From Lactobacillus sp. ESL0677 (lineage in GTDB: Bacteria; Bacillota; Bacilli; Lactobacillales; Lactobacillaceae): a DNA stretch of 64,000 bases. Both the position numbers and the translations under genes were made by a program. Where the stretch lies: assembly GCF_029392875.1 (NCBI RefSeq), contig NZ_CP113946.1, forward strand, positions 186,001 to 250,000, given 5' to 3'. This document shows positions 44,187-53,757 of this stretch, in pieces (within the stretch, counting starts at the first letter, position 1; each line of letters begins with the position of its first letter). Under the pieces are notes generated by a model, which was not told where the DNA came from, made no database searches, and saw nothing but the letters and a program-made list of their open reading frames with translations.

Positions 44187-45578
44187 GTGGTACAAGAAAA
44201 AAAGAAAATACCAAGTAGTTTTATTTACTTCTTTGGATCATTTGGCGGTATTTTGTTTGGCTATGATATTGGCGTTATGACAGGTGCTTTGCCATTCTTG
44301 CAAAATGATTGGAACTTAACTAATGCATCAATTGTTGGCTGGATTACTTCCGCTGTGATGTTTGGTGCTATTTTTGGTGGTGCTGCCGCCGGACAACTTT
44401 CCGATAAATTTGGTAGAAGAAAAATGATTCTAGTTTCAGCAATCATCTTTGCATTGTTTTCAATTTTATCGATGGTTGCACCACATAATGGTTCCATGTA
44501 TTTAATTATTATTCGAATATTACTAGGACTTGCTGTAGGGGCAGCTTCGGCCTTAGTACCAGCGTACATGTCAGAGATGGCACCTGCTAATGCTCGTGGT
44601 AGTTTATCTGGATTGAATCAGACGATGATTACTTCAGGAATGCTGCTTTCTTATATTATGGACTTTATCTTGAAAGGTGTACCAACTCCGTGGAATTGGC
44701 GGCTGATGTTAGGGTTAGCAGCTGTACCAGCAATTATTCTATTTTTGGGTGTTGTCAAATTACCAGAATCACCACGGTTTTTAATTAAGAATGGTAAAGA
44801 AGACGAAGCTCGTGAAGTACTTTCATATATCAGAAAAAGTGACAAGGAAATTGATGACGAAATCCTTGAGATAAAGTCAGCTTCTGCAAAAGAAAATTCA
44901 GCATCAGAAAAGACCACATGGGGATCATTATTTAGCAGCAAATATCGCTATTTGGTTATCGCTGGTGTTGGTGTAGCAGCCTTTCAACAATTTCAAGGTG
45001 CGAATGCTATCTTTTATTACATTCCTTTAATCGTTCAAAAGGCTACTGGCAGTGCAGCTAGTTCAGCACTAATGTGGCCAATTATTCAAGGTGTCATTTT
45101 GGTTACAGGATCGCTTGTTTACATTGCGATTGCAGAAAAGTTTAAGCGTCGTTCATTATTAATGCTTGGCGGAACAATTATGGGTCTTTCATTTTTATTA
45201 CCATCCGTAATTAATAGTATTGCGCCGCATACCAACCCAATGATGATTGTTGTGTTCCTATGTATCTATGTTGCATTTTATTCATTCACTTGGGCACCAT
45301 TAACCTGGGTACTGGTAGGAGAAATTTTCCCACTTGCAATTAGAGGACGTGCTTCTGGATTAGCATCTTCATTAAACTGGATTGGTTCTTGGGCTGTTGG
45401 ACTGCTATTTCCAATGATGACTGCTTCAATGTCACAAGAAATGGTCTTTGGAATTTTTGGTGTTATTTGTATCTTAGGGGTCTTATTTGTTCGCTTCTTT
45501 GTTCCTGAAACTAAGGGTCATACTTTAGAGGAAATTGAAGAAGAAGGAATGAATCATGGCTTAAAAGAAGCAAAGTAG
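44187..45578 (+). CDS. araE: Sugar:proton symporter of the MFS, probable arabinose transporter
   Basis: A 463-residue, 12-helix sugar porter. Family signatures are visible: GGILFGYDIGVMTGALPF (helix 1), GQLSDKFGRRKMIL (motif A), PESPRFLIKNGKEDEA after helix 6, QQFQGANAIFYY (helix 7) and the C-terminal PETKGHTLEEIEEE. The frame is open back to 44154, but GTG 44187 has AAGGGGG 9 bases upstream. It is the first gene of the operon with araB, araD and araA and is divergent from araR, so L-arabinose is the likely substrate. A wider pentose range is possible. Confidence 0.88.
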   Translation: MVQEKKKIPSSFIYFFGSFGGILFGYDIGVMTGALPFLQNDWNLTNASIVGWITSAVMFGAIFGGAAAGQLSDKFGRRKMILVSAIIFALFSILSMVAPHNGSMYLIIIRILLGLAVGAASALVPAYMSEMAPANARGSLSGLNQTMITSGMLLSYIMDFILKGVPTPWNWRLMLGLAAVPAIILFLGVVKLPESPRFLIKNGKEDEAREVLSYIRKSDKEIDDEILEIKSASAKENSASEKTTWGSLFSSKYRYLVIAGVGVAAFQQFQGANAIFYYIPLIVQKATGSAASSALMWPIIQGVILVTGSLVYIAIAEKFKRRSLLMLGGTIMGLSFLLPSVINSIAPHTNPMMIVVFLCIYVAFYSFTWAPLTWVLVGEIFPLAIRGRASGLASSLNWIGSWAVGLLFPMMTASMSQEMVFGIFGVICILGVLFVRFFVPETKGHTLEEIEEEGMNHGLKEAK

Positions 45579-45593
45579 TTAGGAGATGAAAAT

Positions 45594-47198
45594 ATGAATA
45601 TCACGGATACCGCTGAATTAATTCGGTCAGGTAAGACTGCTTTGGGAATTGAATTTGGTTCAACGCAAATTAAGGCAGTGTTAATTGATAGTAAGTTTAG
45701 GCCGCTAGCAACAGGTACTTTTCAATGGGAAAACAGTTTGAAGAACGGAGTTTGGACGTATTCAAAGGAAGAAATTTGGACTGGCTTGAGATTAAGCTAT
45801 CAGCAGTTAGCAGCCAATGTTAGCAGCAAGTATCATGTCAAAATTGAAAAAATTGGGGCAATTGGTGTTAGTGCAATGATGCATGGTTATCTAGCATTTG
45901 ATAAGAATGATCAATTGTTAGTCCCCTTTAGAACTTGGCGCAACACGATTACTGGTGATGCAGCTGGTGAGTTGACAAAGTTGTTTAATTTCAATATTCC
46001 ACTTCGCTGGAGTATCGCGCACTTATATCACGCAATTCTACATAATGAAGAGCATGTTAAAAATATTGCATATATGACAACCTTAGCAGGATATGTTCAT
46101 TGGCAATTATCTGGTGAAAAAAACATCGGCATTGGTGATGCGTCAGGAATGTTTCCTGTTGATCAAACAGGGGACTTTAATTCTAAGATGTTGGAACAAT
46201 TTAATAATTTGCCACAAGTTAAGAAATATCCGTGGGAAATTAGAGATATTTTACCTAAGGTCTTAACTGCAGGACAAGTAGCTGGTCATTTAACTGAACA
46301 GGGTGCTAAGTTGCTTGATCCAACTGGAACGCTGCAAAGTGGCAGTGTAATGGCACCACCTGAAGGTGATGCTGGTACCGGCATGATTAGTACTAATAGT
46401 GTCCGGCTTAGAACCGGTAATATTTCTGTTGGTACTTCTGAATTTTCAATGGTAGTTTTGGATAAACCTCTCAAAAAAGTTCACCGCGATATCGATATTG
46501 TGGCAACCCCAGATGGCTTACCAGTAGCTATGGTTCACGTTAATAATTGTTCTTCTGATATTAATGCTTGGGCAGAAATTTTTAAGGAATTTGCTGGGCG
46601 ATTAGGTAAGAATTTATCTGCAGATGAACTTTACAGCACTTTGTTCTTAGATGCGACTAAGTCAGACCCAGATGCTGGTGGCATGGTTAATTATAGTTAC
46701 TTCTCTGGTGAGCCAGTGACTAATACCGATGAAGGTCGACCAATGCTTGTTAGAACTCCTAACAGTAAATTTACGTTAGCAAACTTTATGTTGGCACAAC
46801 TTTATTCGGCCTATGCGCCGCTTAAGATTGGAATGGATGTTTTGACAGATGAAGAAAATGTCAAAACAGATGTCATGATTGCACAAGGTGGCTTATTTAA
46901 AACTCCGGTAGTTGGGCAGCAGGTGTTGTCAAACATCTTGAATTTACCAATTTCTGTCATGCTTAATGCCAGCGTTGGTGGCCCTTGGGGCATGGCAGTG
47001 CTTGCGCAATACGCTGCACAACATGAGTCAATAGCCTTAGCAGACTATCTAGATAGTCAAGTTTTTGTTGATTCAGAAATGATGAGTTTAAGTCCAGAGC
47101 CCGAAGGTGTCAAAGGTGCTCAAAAGTACATTGATTGCTATAAATTAGCACTGAAACTTGAAAATCAGGCAGAAATATTAAAGGACGAGGAAGAATAG
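45594..47198 (+). CDS. araB: L-ribulokinase-type FGGY carbohydrate kinase
   Basis: A 534-residue kinase that phosphorylates L-ribulose. The N-terminal ATPase fold starts LGIEFGSTQIKAVLIDS. GVSAMMHGYLAF, IGDASGMFPVD and EGDAGTGMI are typical of the lactobacillar AraB branch, which is diverged from E. coli AraB and sometimes annotated only as an FGGY or xylulokinase-like protein. Its function rests on the position between the symporter and araD-araA. TTAGGAGATGAAAAT precedes the ATG, 15 bases after the symporter. Confidence 0.88.
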   Translation: MNITDTAELIRSGKTALGIEFGSTQIKAVLIDSKFRPLATGTFQWENSLKNGVWTYSKEEIWTGLRLSYQQLAANVSSKYHVKIEKIGAIGVSAMMHGYLAFDKNDQLLVPFRTWRNTITGDAAGELTKLFNFNIPLRWSIAHLYHAILHNEEHVKNIAYMTTLAGYVHWQLSGEKNIGIGDASGMFPVDQTGDFNSKMLEQFNNLPQVKKYPWEIRDILPKVLTAGQVAGHLTEQGAKLLDPTGTLQSGSVMAPPEGDAGTGMISTNSVRLRTGNISVGTSEFSMVVLDKPLKKVHRDIDIVATPDGLPVAMVHVNNCSSDINAWAEIFKEFAGRLGKNLSADELYSTLFLDATKSDPDAGGMVNYSYFSGEPVTNTDEGRPMLVRTPNSKFTLANFMLAQLYSAYAPLKIGMDVLTDEENVKTDVMIAQGGLFKTPVVGQQVLSNILNLPISVMLNASVGGPWGMAVLAQYAAQHESIALADYLDSQVFVDSEMMSLSPEPEGVKGAQKYIDCYKLALKLENQAEILKDEEE

Positions 47199-47199
47199 A

Positions 47200-47934
47200 A
47201 TGTTAGAGCAACTAAAAAAAGAAGTTTATGAAGCTAACATGCAACTGCCTAAGCTAGATTTGGTTACCTTTACTTGGGGCAATGTGTCCGGAATTGACCG
47301 CGACAGTGGCTTATTTGTTATCAAACCTTCTGGTGTGGAATACGAGCAAATGAAACCCGATGATATGGTAGTGGTTAATCTTAAAGGCGAGGTAGTTGAA
47401 GGCTCGATGAACCCATCAAGTGATACGCCAACGCATACTGTTTTGTACAATGCCTTTCCTAAGATTGGCGGCATTGTCCATACGCATTCGCCTTGGGCCG
47501 TGTCTTTTGCGGCAGCCAAGATGGATATTCCAGCGATGAATACGACACATGCCGATACTTTTTATAATGCAATTCCAGCAGCCGATGCTTTAACTAAGGC
47601 TGAAATTGAGGAAGATTATGAAGGTTACACGGGTCAAGCAATTGTGCGGACGTTCAAAGAGCGCGGTTTAGATTATGAGGCAACTCCAGGAACACTAGTT
47701 AGTCAACATGGTCCGTTCTGCTGGGGCGAAACGCCAAAAAAGGCGGTATATAACGCTAAGGTGCTAGAAGTCGTGGCTGAGGAAGACTATCACACTTTGC
47801 AACTAACTCGAGCTAATAGCGAATTACCACAATATTTGCTGGATAAGCACTATTATCGCAAGCATGGTAAGAATGCCTATTATGGTCAAAGCAATGCACA
47901 GTCACAGACACATGCAAAGAGAACTGGGAAGTGA
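47200..47934 (+). CDS. araD: L-ribulose-5-phosphate 4-epimerase
   Basis: A 244-residue class II aldolase/epimerase that converts L-ribulose-5-phosphate to D-xylulose-5-phosphate, which feeds the phosphoketolase route. The zinc site is in IVHTHSPWAV (His-x-His) and the late His in LVSQHGPFCWG; FTWGNVSG, VIKPSGVEYE and NPSSDTPTH are typical. The start is one base after the araB stop. A second, clearly different member of the same superfamily is encoded at 53758. Confidence 0.93.
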   Translation: MLEQLKKEVYEANMQLPKLDLVTFTWGNVSGIDRDSGLFVIKPSGVEYEQMKPDDMVVVNLKGEVVEGSMNPSSDTPTHTVLYNAFPKIGGIVHTHSPWAVSFAAAKMDIPAMNTTHADTFYNAIPAADALTKAEIEEDYEGYTGQAIVRTFKERGLDYEATPGTLVSQHGPFCWGETPKKAVYNAKVLEVVAEEDYHTLQLTRANSELPQYLLDKHYYRKHGKNAYYGQSNAQSQTHAKRTGK

Positions 47935-48009
47935 TGTTAAGCTGAGTAATGATGGATTAAAAATTGTAGTAGTTTAAAAGTGTGTTTTTATTTTAAAGGA
48001 GAAATTATT

Positions 48010-49431
48010 ATGTTATCTATTCCAAAATATGAATTCTGGTTTGCTGCCGGTAGTCAACACCTTTATGGTGAAGAAGCTTTAAATCAAGTTGCAGAAGACT
48101 CTAAAAAAATTGTTGCTAGTTTAAATGAAAACGGCAATTTACCATATAAAATTGTGTTTAAAGAAGTACTAACAACTGCTGATGAAATTACTAAATTTAT
48201 GAAAGAAGCTAATTATGATGACAATGTTGCCGGTGTAATTACTTGGATGCATACTTTTTCACCAGCTAAGAATTGGATTCGCGGTTCACAATTATTACAA
48301 AAGCCATTATTACATTTTGCTACGCAATACTTAAATTACATTCCTTACGAAACAATGGACTTTGACTACATGAACTTGAATCAAAGTGCTCACGGTGACC
48401 GGGAATATGGCTATATCAATGCTCGTTTGAATATGCATAATAAGGTTGTTTATGGTCACTGGCAAGATCCAGAAGTTGTAAAGCAAATTGCTGACTGGGA
48501 AGATGTTGCTGTTGCTTATGACGAATCATTTAAGACTAAGATTTGTCGTTTTGGTGATACGATGCGTAATGTTGCCGTTACAGAAGGTGACAAGGTTCAA
48601 GCACAAATTCAATTAGGTTGGACAGTTGATTACTATCCTGTTGGTGACTTAATTGACGAAATGGACAAAGTTAAAGAATCTGAAATTGATGACGAATATG
48701 CTGACCTGAAGTCGCGCTACATTATGGTTCAGGGCGATATGGATGCAAAAGCTTATGAAGATACTGTTCGCTATCAATTAAGACAATACATTGCTTTAAA
48801 GCGCTTCCTTGAACGCGGAGGTTATACTGCATTTACGTCAAACTTTGAAGACTTGCACGGAATGAAGCAATTGGAAGGTTTGTCAGCTCAATTGATGATG
48901 CGTGATGGTTATGGCTTTGCCGGTGAAGGTGACTGGAAGACTGCTGGATTGTTGCGGATTTTCAAGATTATGACACACAACAAGAGAACTGCATTTATGG
49001 AAGACTATACTCTTGACTTGCGTAAAGGTCATGAAGCTATTTTAGGTTCACACATGCTTGAAGTTGACCCATCCATTGCTTCTGAAAAGCCACGGGTTGA
49101 AGTTCACCCATTAGACATTGGTGGTAAGGATGATCCTGCACGTCTGGTATTCTCCGGTGGTGAAGGCGATGCTGTTGATGTAACTTTGGCTGACTTCCGT
49201 GATAACTTCAAGATTGTTACTTATCCAGTAATTGGTCATAAAGCTGAGGAGACACCACACTTACCTGTTGCTAAGCAAATGTGGACACCAAAACCTGGCC
49301 TTAAAGAAGGCGCCACTAAGTGGATTCATGCTGGCGGTGGTCACCATACTGTAATGTCATTTGCAGCTACTGAGGAACAAGTTCGCGACTTAGCTACAAT
49401 GTATGGCGTTAACTTATGTGATATTGAATAA
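48010..49431 (+). CDS. araA: L-arabinose isomerase
   Basis: A 473-residue Mn-dependent isomerase that interconverts L-arabinose and L-ribulose (and, in many lactobacilli, D-galactose and D-tagatose). It starts [20 protein letters not shown] and includes [34 protein letters not shown], and the metal-binding region [10 protein letters not shown] and [11 protein letters not shown]. The upstream ATG (47980) lacks a ribosome site; AAAGGAGAAA stands before 48010. It is last in the operon, with a 75-base gap after araD, and followed by a strong terminator. Confidence 0.95.
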   Translation: MLSIPKYEFWFAAGSQHLYGEEALNQVAEDSKKIVASLNENGNLPYKIVFKEVLTTADEITKFMKEANYDDNVAGVITWMHTFSPAKNWIRGSQLLQKPLLHFATQYLNYIPYETMDFDYMNLNQSAHGDREYGYINARLNMHNKVVYGHWQDPEVVKQIADWEDVAVAYDESFKTKICRFGDTMRNVAVTEGDKVQAQIQLGWTVDYYPVGDLIDEMDKVKESEIDDEYADLKSRYIMVQGDMDAKAYEDTVRYQLRQYIALKRFLERGGYTAFTSNFEDLHGMKQLEGLSAQLMMRDGYGFAGEGDWKTAGLLRIFKIMTHNKRTAFMEDYTLDLRKGHEAILGSHMLEVDPSIASEKPRVEVHPLDIGGKDDPARLVFSGGEGDAVDVTLADFRDNFKIVTYPVIGHKAEETPHLPVAKQMWTPKPGLKEGATKWIHAGGGHHTVMSFAATEEQVRDLATMYGVNLCDIE

Positions 49432-49447
49432 GGCTAATATTATAAAT

Positions 49448-49495
49448 AAAATAAAAACTTCAGTAGACGTTTAAATCTACTGAAGTTTTTATTTT
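49448..49495. terminator. Bidirectional intrinsic terminator
   Basis: A perfect 20-bp stem (49448-49467 with 49476-49495) with an 8-base loop separates araA and the convergent kinase gene; the right arm overlaps the end of that gene by two bases. Confidence 0.92.
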
Positions 49496-50444
49496 ATTTG
49501 ATGGGGATCAATTCAACGGTTTTCATTATTTGTTTAACATTATTTTTTTGAACAAAACCTGTTTTTGTTTCCATAGCGTTTGCTGTTCCCGAGGCAATTG
49601 CCCAACGGATAGCAGATTTGAAATCAAGCTGTTTGTCTAATGCATATAATAATCCACCGACAACCGAGTCACCAGATCCTTCAGTGTTTACTATCTTTAC
49701 TGGATTAAACTTAACTTGAAAGAAATGCTCATGATGTTTAACTAGTGCACCTTCGGCACCTAATGAAACAATAATATTTTGAATTTTATTTAGATTGCTC
49801 TGAGTGATTTCCTTTTTTAAAACGTAACAATCATAAGTTACTGTAGTTGAAAGAAGATCTGCAATTTCTTGTTCATTAGGCTTAATAAAGTCAGGCAACG
49901 AGTTACTTTTTAATACTTCTGTTAAAGCTTTACCGGAAGTATCCAAAATGATTTTTATCTTTGGGTCTAAAGTTCTAATTAGATTAATAATTTTTGTATA
50001 AAAATTATTAATTTGAGTAGGAGGTAAGCTGCCATTTAAAGAAATTGCTGAAATTTTGTTACTGCCTATTAATGATTTTAATTTATTGAGTAAATGTGTA
50101 AAGTTTAATGAAGATAAATAATCGCCATGTTCATTAATTTCTGTTTTTTTATTATTTTGTTGAATTATTGTGTAGCAATTGCGGGTGTTACCAGCAATCT
50201 TAATAAAATCAGCAGTATATTGATCTTCACATGCTTGATCTTCAATATATTGACCGTTGTAACCTGCTAAAAAACCTGTTGCTGCAGTTTTTGCACCAAG
50301 ATTAGATGCAACACGAGCGGCATTAATTCCTTTACCGCCAACCATCTTTTTTATTAAATTGACTCGATTAAGTGAGCCTACTTTTAACTCTTTGAGTTGG
50401 TATAGACGGTCAACGGATGGGTTGACTGTAATTGTAATATCCAT
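49494..50444 (-). CDS. PfkB-family hexose-phosphate kinase (1-phosphofructokinase/tagatose-6-phosphate kinase type)
   Basis: A 316-residue ribokinase-fold enzyme that phosphorylates a sugar phosphate. The N-terminal ITVNPSVDRLYQL, the GG pattern MVGGKGINAARVASNLG, and the C-terminal active-site signature NTEGSGDSVVGGLLYAL with the base Asp are intact. It is transcribed after the DeoR gene (22 bases apart), divergently from the galactitol-type PTS operon. A role after that PTS, making a ketose bisphosphate, is likely, but 1-phosphofructokinase and tagatose-6-phosphate kinase cannot be told apart. Confidence 0.87.
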   Translation of the reverse strand: MDITITVNPSVDRLYQLKELKVGSLNRVNLIKKMVGGKGINAARVASNLGAKTAATGFLAGYNGQYIEDQACEDQYTADFIKIAGNTRNCYTIIQQNNKKTEINEHGDYLSSLNFTHLLNKLKSLIGSNKISAISLNGSLPPTQINNFYTKIINLIRTLDPKIKIILDTSGKALTEVLKSNSLPDFIKPNEQEIADLLSTTVTYDCYVLKKEITQSNLNKIQNIIVSLGAEGALVKHHEHFFQVKFNPVKIVNTEGSGDSVVGGLLYALDKQLDFKSAIRWAIASGTANAMETKTGFVQKNNVKQIMKTVELIPIK

Positions 50445-50466
50445 TATCTATTCCTATTCTAAATTA

Positions 50467-51210
50467 TTAGTAAATCATTTTAATATATTTTGAATATTTC
50501 TTAACTTTTTCATTTTCAATTTCTGGATCTGTTACCAAACAATCAAATTTATCTAATTTTTGAAAAGTTATAATATCTGAATGATCTAATTTAGTATGAT
50601 CTGCTACAACAAATGATTTTTCAGAATGAGCAATGGCAATATTTTGAATGTTGCCTTCAGGTATTGTGCTTGTTGTAACACGATTTTCACTGATTCCGTT
50701 GGTAGAACATAATGCATAATCTAAATTGAGACCATTAAAAATATTTTCAGCTTTTTCTCCCAAGAATTCTTCGGTATTTCTATGTAGTTCGCCACCAGTA
50801 AGTAATAAGCGGCAGTCACTTTTATTTATTTCATTAAAAGCTGGCAAGCTGTTAGTTACAAAAGTCAAATTCTTAGGTATTAATAGGGGTACTGCCATTA
50901 ATAAAGTGGTTCCCGCACCTAAAAAAATTGTTGAGTTATTAGTAATTTTATTTGCTAATAATTTGGCGATTTCTTTTTTTTCAACGATATTTTTCTTTAT
51001 TTTTTCGTTTGTTGTTGATTCTGTCTGATTATTGCTTTGGGCTCCGCCATAAATTCTGGTTATTTGTCCTTGTTCTTCTAAGCGCTTAAGATCACGTCTG
51101 ATAGTCATTGGTGAAACTTGTAAATTTTTTGCAATATCAACGGTTGTCATAAATCCTGTTTTACTTAGAATATTGTTAATCTCTGTTAATCTTTTTTCTT
51201 GTAAACTCAC
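50467..51210 (-). CDS. DeoR/GlpR-family repressor
   Basis: A 247-residue sugar-phosphate-responsive regulator. The N-terminal DeoR helix-turn-helix (MTTVDIAKNLQVSPMTIRRD) is followed by the sensor domain with IFLGAGTTLL and a C-terminal VVADHTKLDHSD. It heads a two-gene minus-strand unit with the PfkB kinase and faces the galactitol-type PTS operon across 165 bases, so it probably controls both directions. A repeated TTAGGT (about 51305 and 51325) around the PTS -35 box could be part of its site. Confidence 0.92.
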   Translation of the reverse strand: MSLQEKRLTEINNILSKTGFMTTVDIAKNLQVSPMTIRRDLKRLEEQGQITRIYGGAQSNNQTESTTNEKIKKNIVEKKEIAKLLANKITNNSTIFLGAGTTLLMAVPLLIPKNLTFVTNSLPAFNEINKSDCRLLLTGGELHRNTEEFLGEKAENIFNGLNLDYALCSTNGISENRVTTSTIPEGNIQNIAIAHSEKSFVVADHTKLDHSDIITFQKLDKFDCLVTDPEIENEKVKKYSKYIKMIY

Positions 51211-51309
51211 AAAATCACTTCTTCATACTAGAATTATATTACACACATAGTATAACAAACATTCCTGAACAATAAAAGTAATTCTGTGTTTATCTTTGTT
51301 AAATTTAGG

Positions 51310-51351
51310 TTGACAATGTTCAACTTAGGTATTATATTGAAAACGTATACA
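51310..51351 (+). promoter_or_regulatory. Promoter of the galactitol-type PTS operon with a cre-like site
   Basis: TTGACA (51310-51315) and TATATT (51333-51338) have a 17-base spacer. TGAAAACGTATACA (51338-51351) matches the cre consensus at all but one fixed position (A for T at position 10) and starts at the last base of the -10 box, the same layout as at the arabinose promoter. Confidence 0.75.
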
Positions 51352-51375
51352 GAATAAGAAAGGAGGTTTTAAGTA

Positions 51376-51834
51376 TTGTTTTACGAAAATTTAATTGATT
51401 TAAATGTTTCTGTGTCTACTGAAGAGCAGTTATTTGATTTAGTTGGGTTAAGGACCATCAATTTGAAGTATGCAAACTTAGGTTATATTACGAGTCTTGA
51501 GAAAAGGGAACTCTCTTATCCGACTGGATTAAAATTTCCCAAAATATCCTTAGCGTTGCCACATGTGGATCCACAATATGTTAAACGACCATTTATATAT
51601 ATTGCGAGAACTAATCAGCCATTAAAATTAAGACAAATGGGTGATAATGCTGAGATAACAGCTAATGACTTTTTGTTTTTGGGTTTAAAGAATGGTAAAA
51701 AGCAACCTGAATTGCTATCTCAAATAATTTCAGCTTTTCAAGATGAAAACTTTGTTGGGCAATTTAAAGAAATAAATACTGCTGAAAAGATGCTTCAGTT
51801 AGTTGAAAGAAAGTTTGAGGGATTATCAAAATGA
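51376..51834 (+). CDS. PTS EIIA component, fructose/galactitol type
   Basis: A 152-residue phosphocarrier. The phosphorylated His is in KISLALPHVDPQYV (about residue 64), after the conserved YPTGLKFP. The start is TTG, placed 9 bases after AAAGGAGG; the next in-frame ATG would remove the first half of the domain. It is the first gene of the operon EIIA-EIIB-EIIC-small membrane protein-aldolase, opposite a DeoR regulator. The domain resembles GatA. Confidence 0.85.
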   Translation: MFYENLIDLNVSVSTEEQLFDLVGLRTINLKYANLGYITSLEKRELSYPTGLKFPKISLALPHVDPQYVKRPFIYIARTNQPLKLRQMGDNAEITANDFLFLGLKNGKKQPELLSQIISAFQDENFVGQFKEINTAEKMLQLVERKFEGLSK

Positions 51835-52151
51835 AAACTATTTTAGTTTGTTGTGGAACGGGCGTTGCTACTAGTCCTCAAGTTGCTAATAAAATTAATG
51901 ATTTTTTAGCAGACCAAGGATTAGATCAAATTGCTAAAGCTACGCCAGAACCTGTTGCAGAAGCCAAAGGATCTGTTGAAAATGATGCTAATGTCATTAT
52001 TTATGTTGGCATTGCTCCAGCTGATGGGGAACTTCAAGAAGCACTTGATCAAAATAACGTTGTTGGTATGGTAGGTTTACCATGGCTAACTGGTATGGGA
52101 CAAGATGAAGCTAATCAAAAAGTAGCTGATATTGTTAAACAGGCAAAATAA
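51831..52151 (+). CDS. PTS EIIB component, galactitol type
   Basis: A 106-residue cytoplasmic protein. The phosphorylated Cys is in the N-terminal P-loop ILVCCGTGVATSPQV; two adjacent cysteines are present. The start overlaps the EIIA stop (ATGA). Length and motif are like GatB. It carries phosphate from EIIA to the sugar held by EIIC. Confidence 0.9.
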   Translation: MKTILVCCGTGVATSPQVANKINDFLADQGLDQIAKATPEPVAEAKGSVENDANVIIYVGIAPADGELQEALDQNNVVGMVGLPWLTGMGQDEANQKVADIVKQAK

Positions 52152-52175
52152 CAAATCGTATAGGAGATGATTTGA

Positions 52176-53537
52176 ATGGACTGGAACGCGATAGTTCAAG
52201 GAATTTTAAGCGTTGGAGCTCAAGTATTAATTCCAATTTTAATTATGATTTTAGGACTAATATTTGGAATGAAGCCGTCTAAGGCTATAACTTCTGGACT
52301 GTATCTAGGAACTGGGTTTATTGGTATGTCAATGGCAATAAATCAATTAACTCAAACTGTTAGTCCTGCTGCTAAAGCTTTAGCCAAATATACTGGAATC
52401 AATTTACCTGCGGTAGATTTTGGCTGGACTGGTGCAGCTTCAATTACATGGAGTTGGACGTTAGCTTTTCTTTTCTTTGCAGTGGAAATTGTTGTAAACA
52501 TCGTTATGCTTTTGGCAAAATTGACGGACACAATGAATGCAGATATGTGGAATGTTTGGGGAGTAGCCTTAACTGGTTATATGGTTTACCAAATTTCTGG
52601 TAGTTTAATTTGGGGCTTTATCTGTGGTGCAATTCAAGTAGTGATTTGCTTGAAGCTTGGCGACATGTGGAGTAAAGAAATTGCTAATATGTTAGGCTAT
52701 GAAGGCGTTACTGTAACACACATTGAGGCTTTTACTGCTATTATTATGTCGCCTATTAACAAATTGATGGATTACATTCCGATTTTTAATCGTGAATGGG
52801 ATGCTACAGCCTTAAAGAAAAAAATTGGTGTTTTTAGTGAACCAGTTGTAATGGGCTCAATTATTGGACTTTTGTTAGCTTTGGCTGGTCGCTATAGTTT
52901 GGGTGATGCTCTGAATTTAGCAGTTACTGTTGGAGCTGTAATGGCAATCTTTCCAGTTATGGCTAAGTTCTTTATGGATGCACTAACACCATTTGGGTCT
53001 ACTATGAGTGACTTCATGAAAAAACACGTTAAAGGTAGAACATTCTCAATTGGATTAGACTGGCCTATTTTGGGTCAAAGTACTGAATTATGGGTAACAA
53101 TGGTACTAATGATTCCAGTTTCGATTATCTATGCTGCAGTTTTGCCGGGGAATACTATTCTACCAATTGCTGGTGTAATTAATTATTGTATTGGTGTTGG
53201 TGGCTTACTGCTTACTGGTGGTAATTTATTAAGAATGTTGGTTTTGGGTGTGATTTACGAACCAGTCTTCTTATATGGAGCATCATATTTTGCAAATATC
53301 TTTACTAAATTAGCGAAATCGAGTACTACCATTAAAGTTCCAGCTGGTTCTCAAGTTTCGTGGAGTTCAATTGAAGCCCCTGAATTGAGATGGGCAATGG
53401 CTTGGGCTGGTCGTGGTAATATATGGGCAATCATTGCCTTAGTAGCATTGATGGTTTTGTTCTGGTTGCTGTATCGCTCATTTAAGAAAAATCCGATTCC
53501 TACTTTAAAGTATAAGAAAGCAGCTAAAGCCGAATAG
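52176..53537 (+). CDS. PTS EIIC component, galactitol type
   Basis: A 453-residue permease with about ten hydrophobic segments. ILSVGAQVLIPILIMILGLIFGMKPSKA and DFGWTGAASITWSW are family features of GatC. It transports a polyol or ketose with the EIIA and EIIB encoded upstream. GGAGATGATTTGA precedes the ATG. The accompanying class II aldolase and PfkB kinase make plain galactitol use through tagatose uncertain. Confidence 0.9.
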   Translation: MDWNAIVQGILSVGAQVLIPILIMILGLIFGMKPSKAITSGLYLGTGFIGMSMAINQLTQTVSPAAKALAKYTGINLPAVDFGWTGAASITWSWTLAFLFFAVEIVVNIVMLLAKLTDTMNADMWNVWGVALTGYMVYQISGSLIWGFICGAIQVVICLKLGDMWSKEIANMLGYEGVTVTHIEAFTAIIMSPINKLMDYIPIFNREWDATALKKKIGVFSEPVVMGSIIGLLLALAGRYSLGDALNLAVTVGAVMAIFPVMAKFFMDALTPFGSTMSDFMKKHVKGRTFSIGLDWPILGQSTELWVTMVLMIPVSIIYAAVLPGNTILPIAGVINYCIGVGGLLLTGGNLLRMLVLGVIYEPVFLYGASYFANIFTKLAKSSTTIKVPAGSQVSWSSIEAPELRWAMAWAGRGNIWAIIALVALMVLFWLLYRSFKKNPIPTLKYKKAAKAE

Positions 53538-53547
53538 GTATAGATTA

Positions 53548-53754
53548 ATGAAAAACATTTCAAATAAAAAGTTTTTTTGGACATGTTTATCTTTTCTAGC
53601 TTTCGGACTATTCAGTCTAGCTCTTATAACTAAGACCTATTGGCTAAATATCTTCGTTATTATTTTGGGATTACTAATTAATAAGAAGGGAAGTGATACT
53701 CTTTTTGTTAAAAAGCGTTGGTCTACTAAAAATAATATAAGGAGGAAAAAATAA
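53548..53754 (+). CDS. Small two-span membrane protein, unknown
   Basis: A 68-residue protein with two predicted helices (FFWTCLSFLAFGLFSLALI and YWLNIFVIILGLLI) and a strongly basic tail (KKRWSTKNNIRRKK). It lies between EIIC and the aldolase gene, 10 bases after one and 3 bases before the other. The ribosome site (AGGTATAGATTA) is weak. Position in the operon makes a real gene likely. It may assist the permease, but no family is recognised. Confidence 0.55.
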   Translation: MKNISNKKFFWTCLSFLAFGLFSLALITKTYWLNIFVIILGLLINKKGSDTLFVKKRWSTKNNIRRKK

Positions 53755-53757
53755 TTT

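Noticed and set aside
43918..44214. 98-codon minus-strand frame rich in hydrophobic residues between araR and the symporter gene
   Set aside because: It covers the operon promoter, the operator and the symporter start, has no ribosome site, and its hydrophobic look results from AT-rich DNA.
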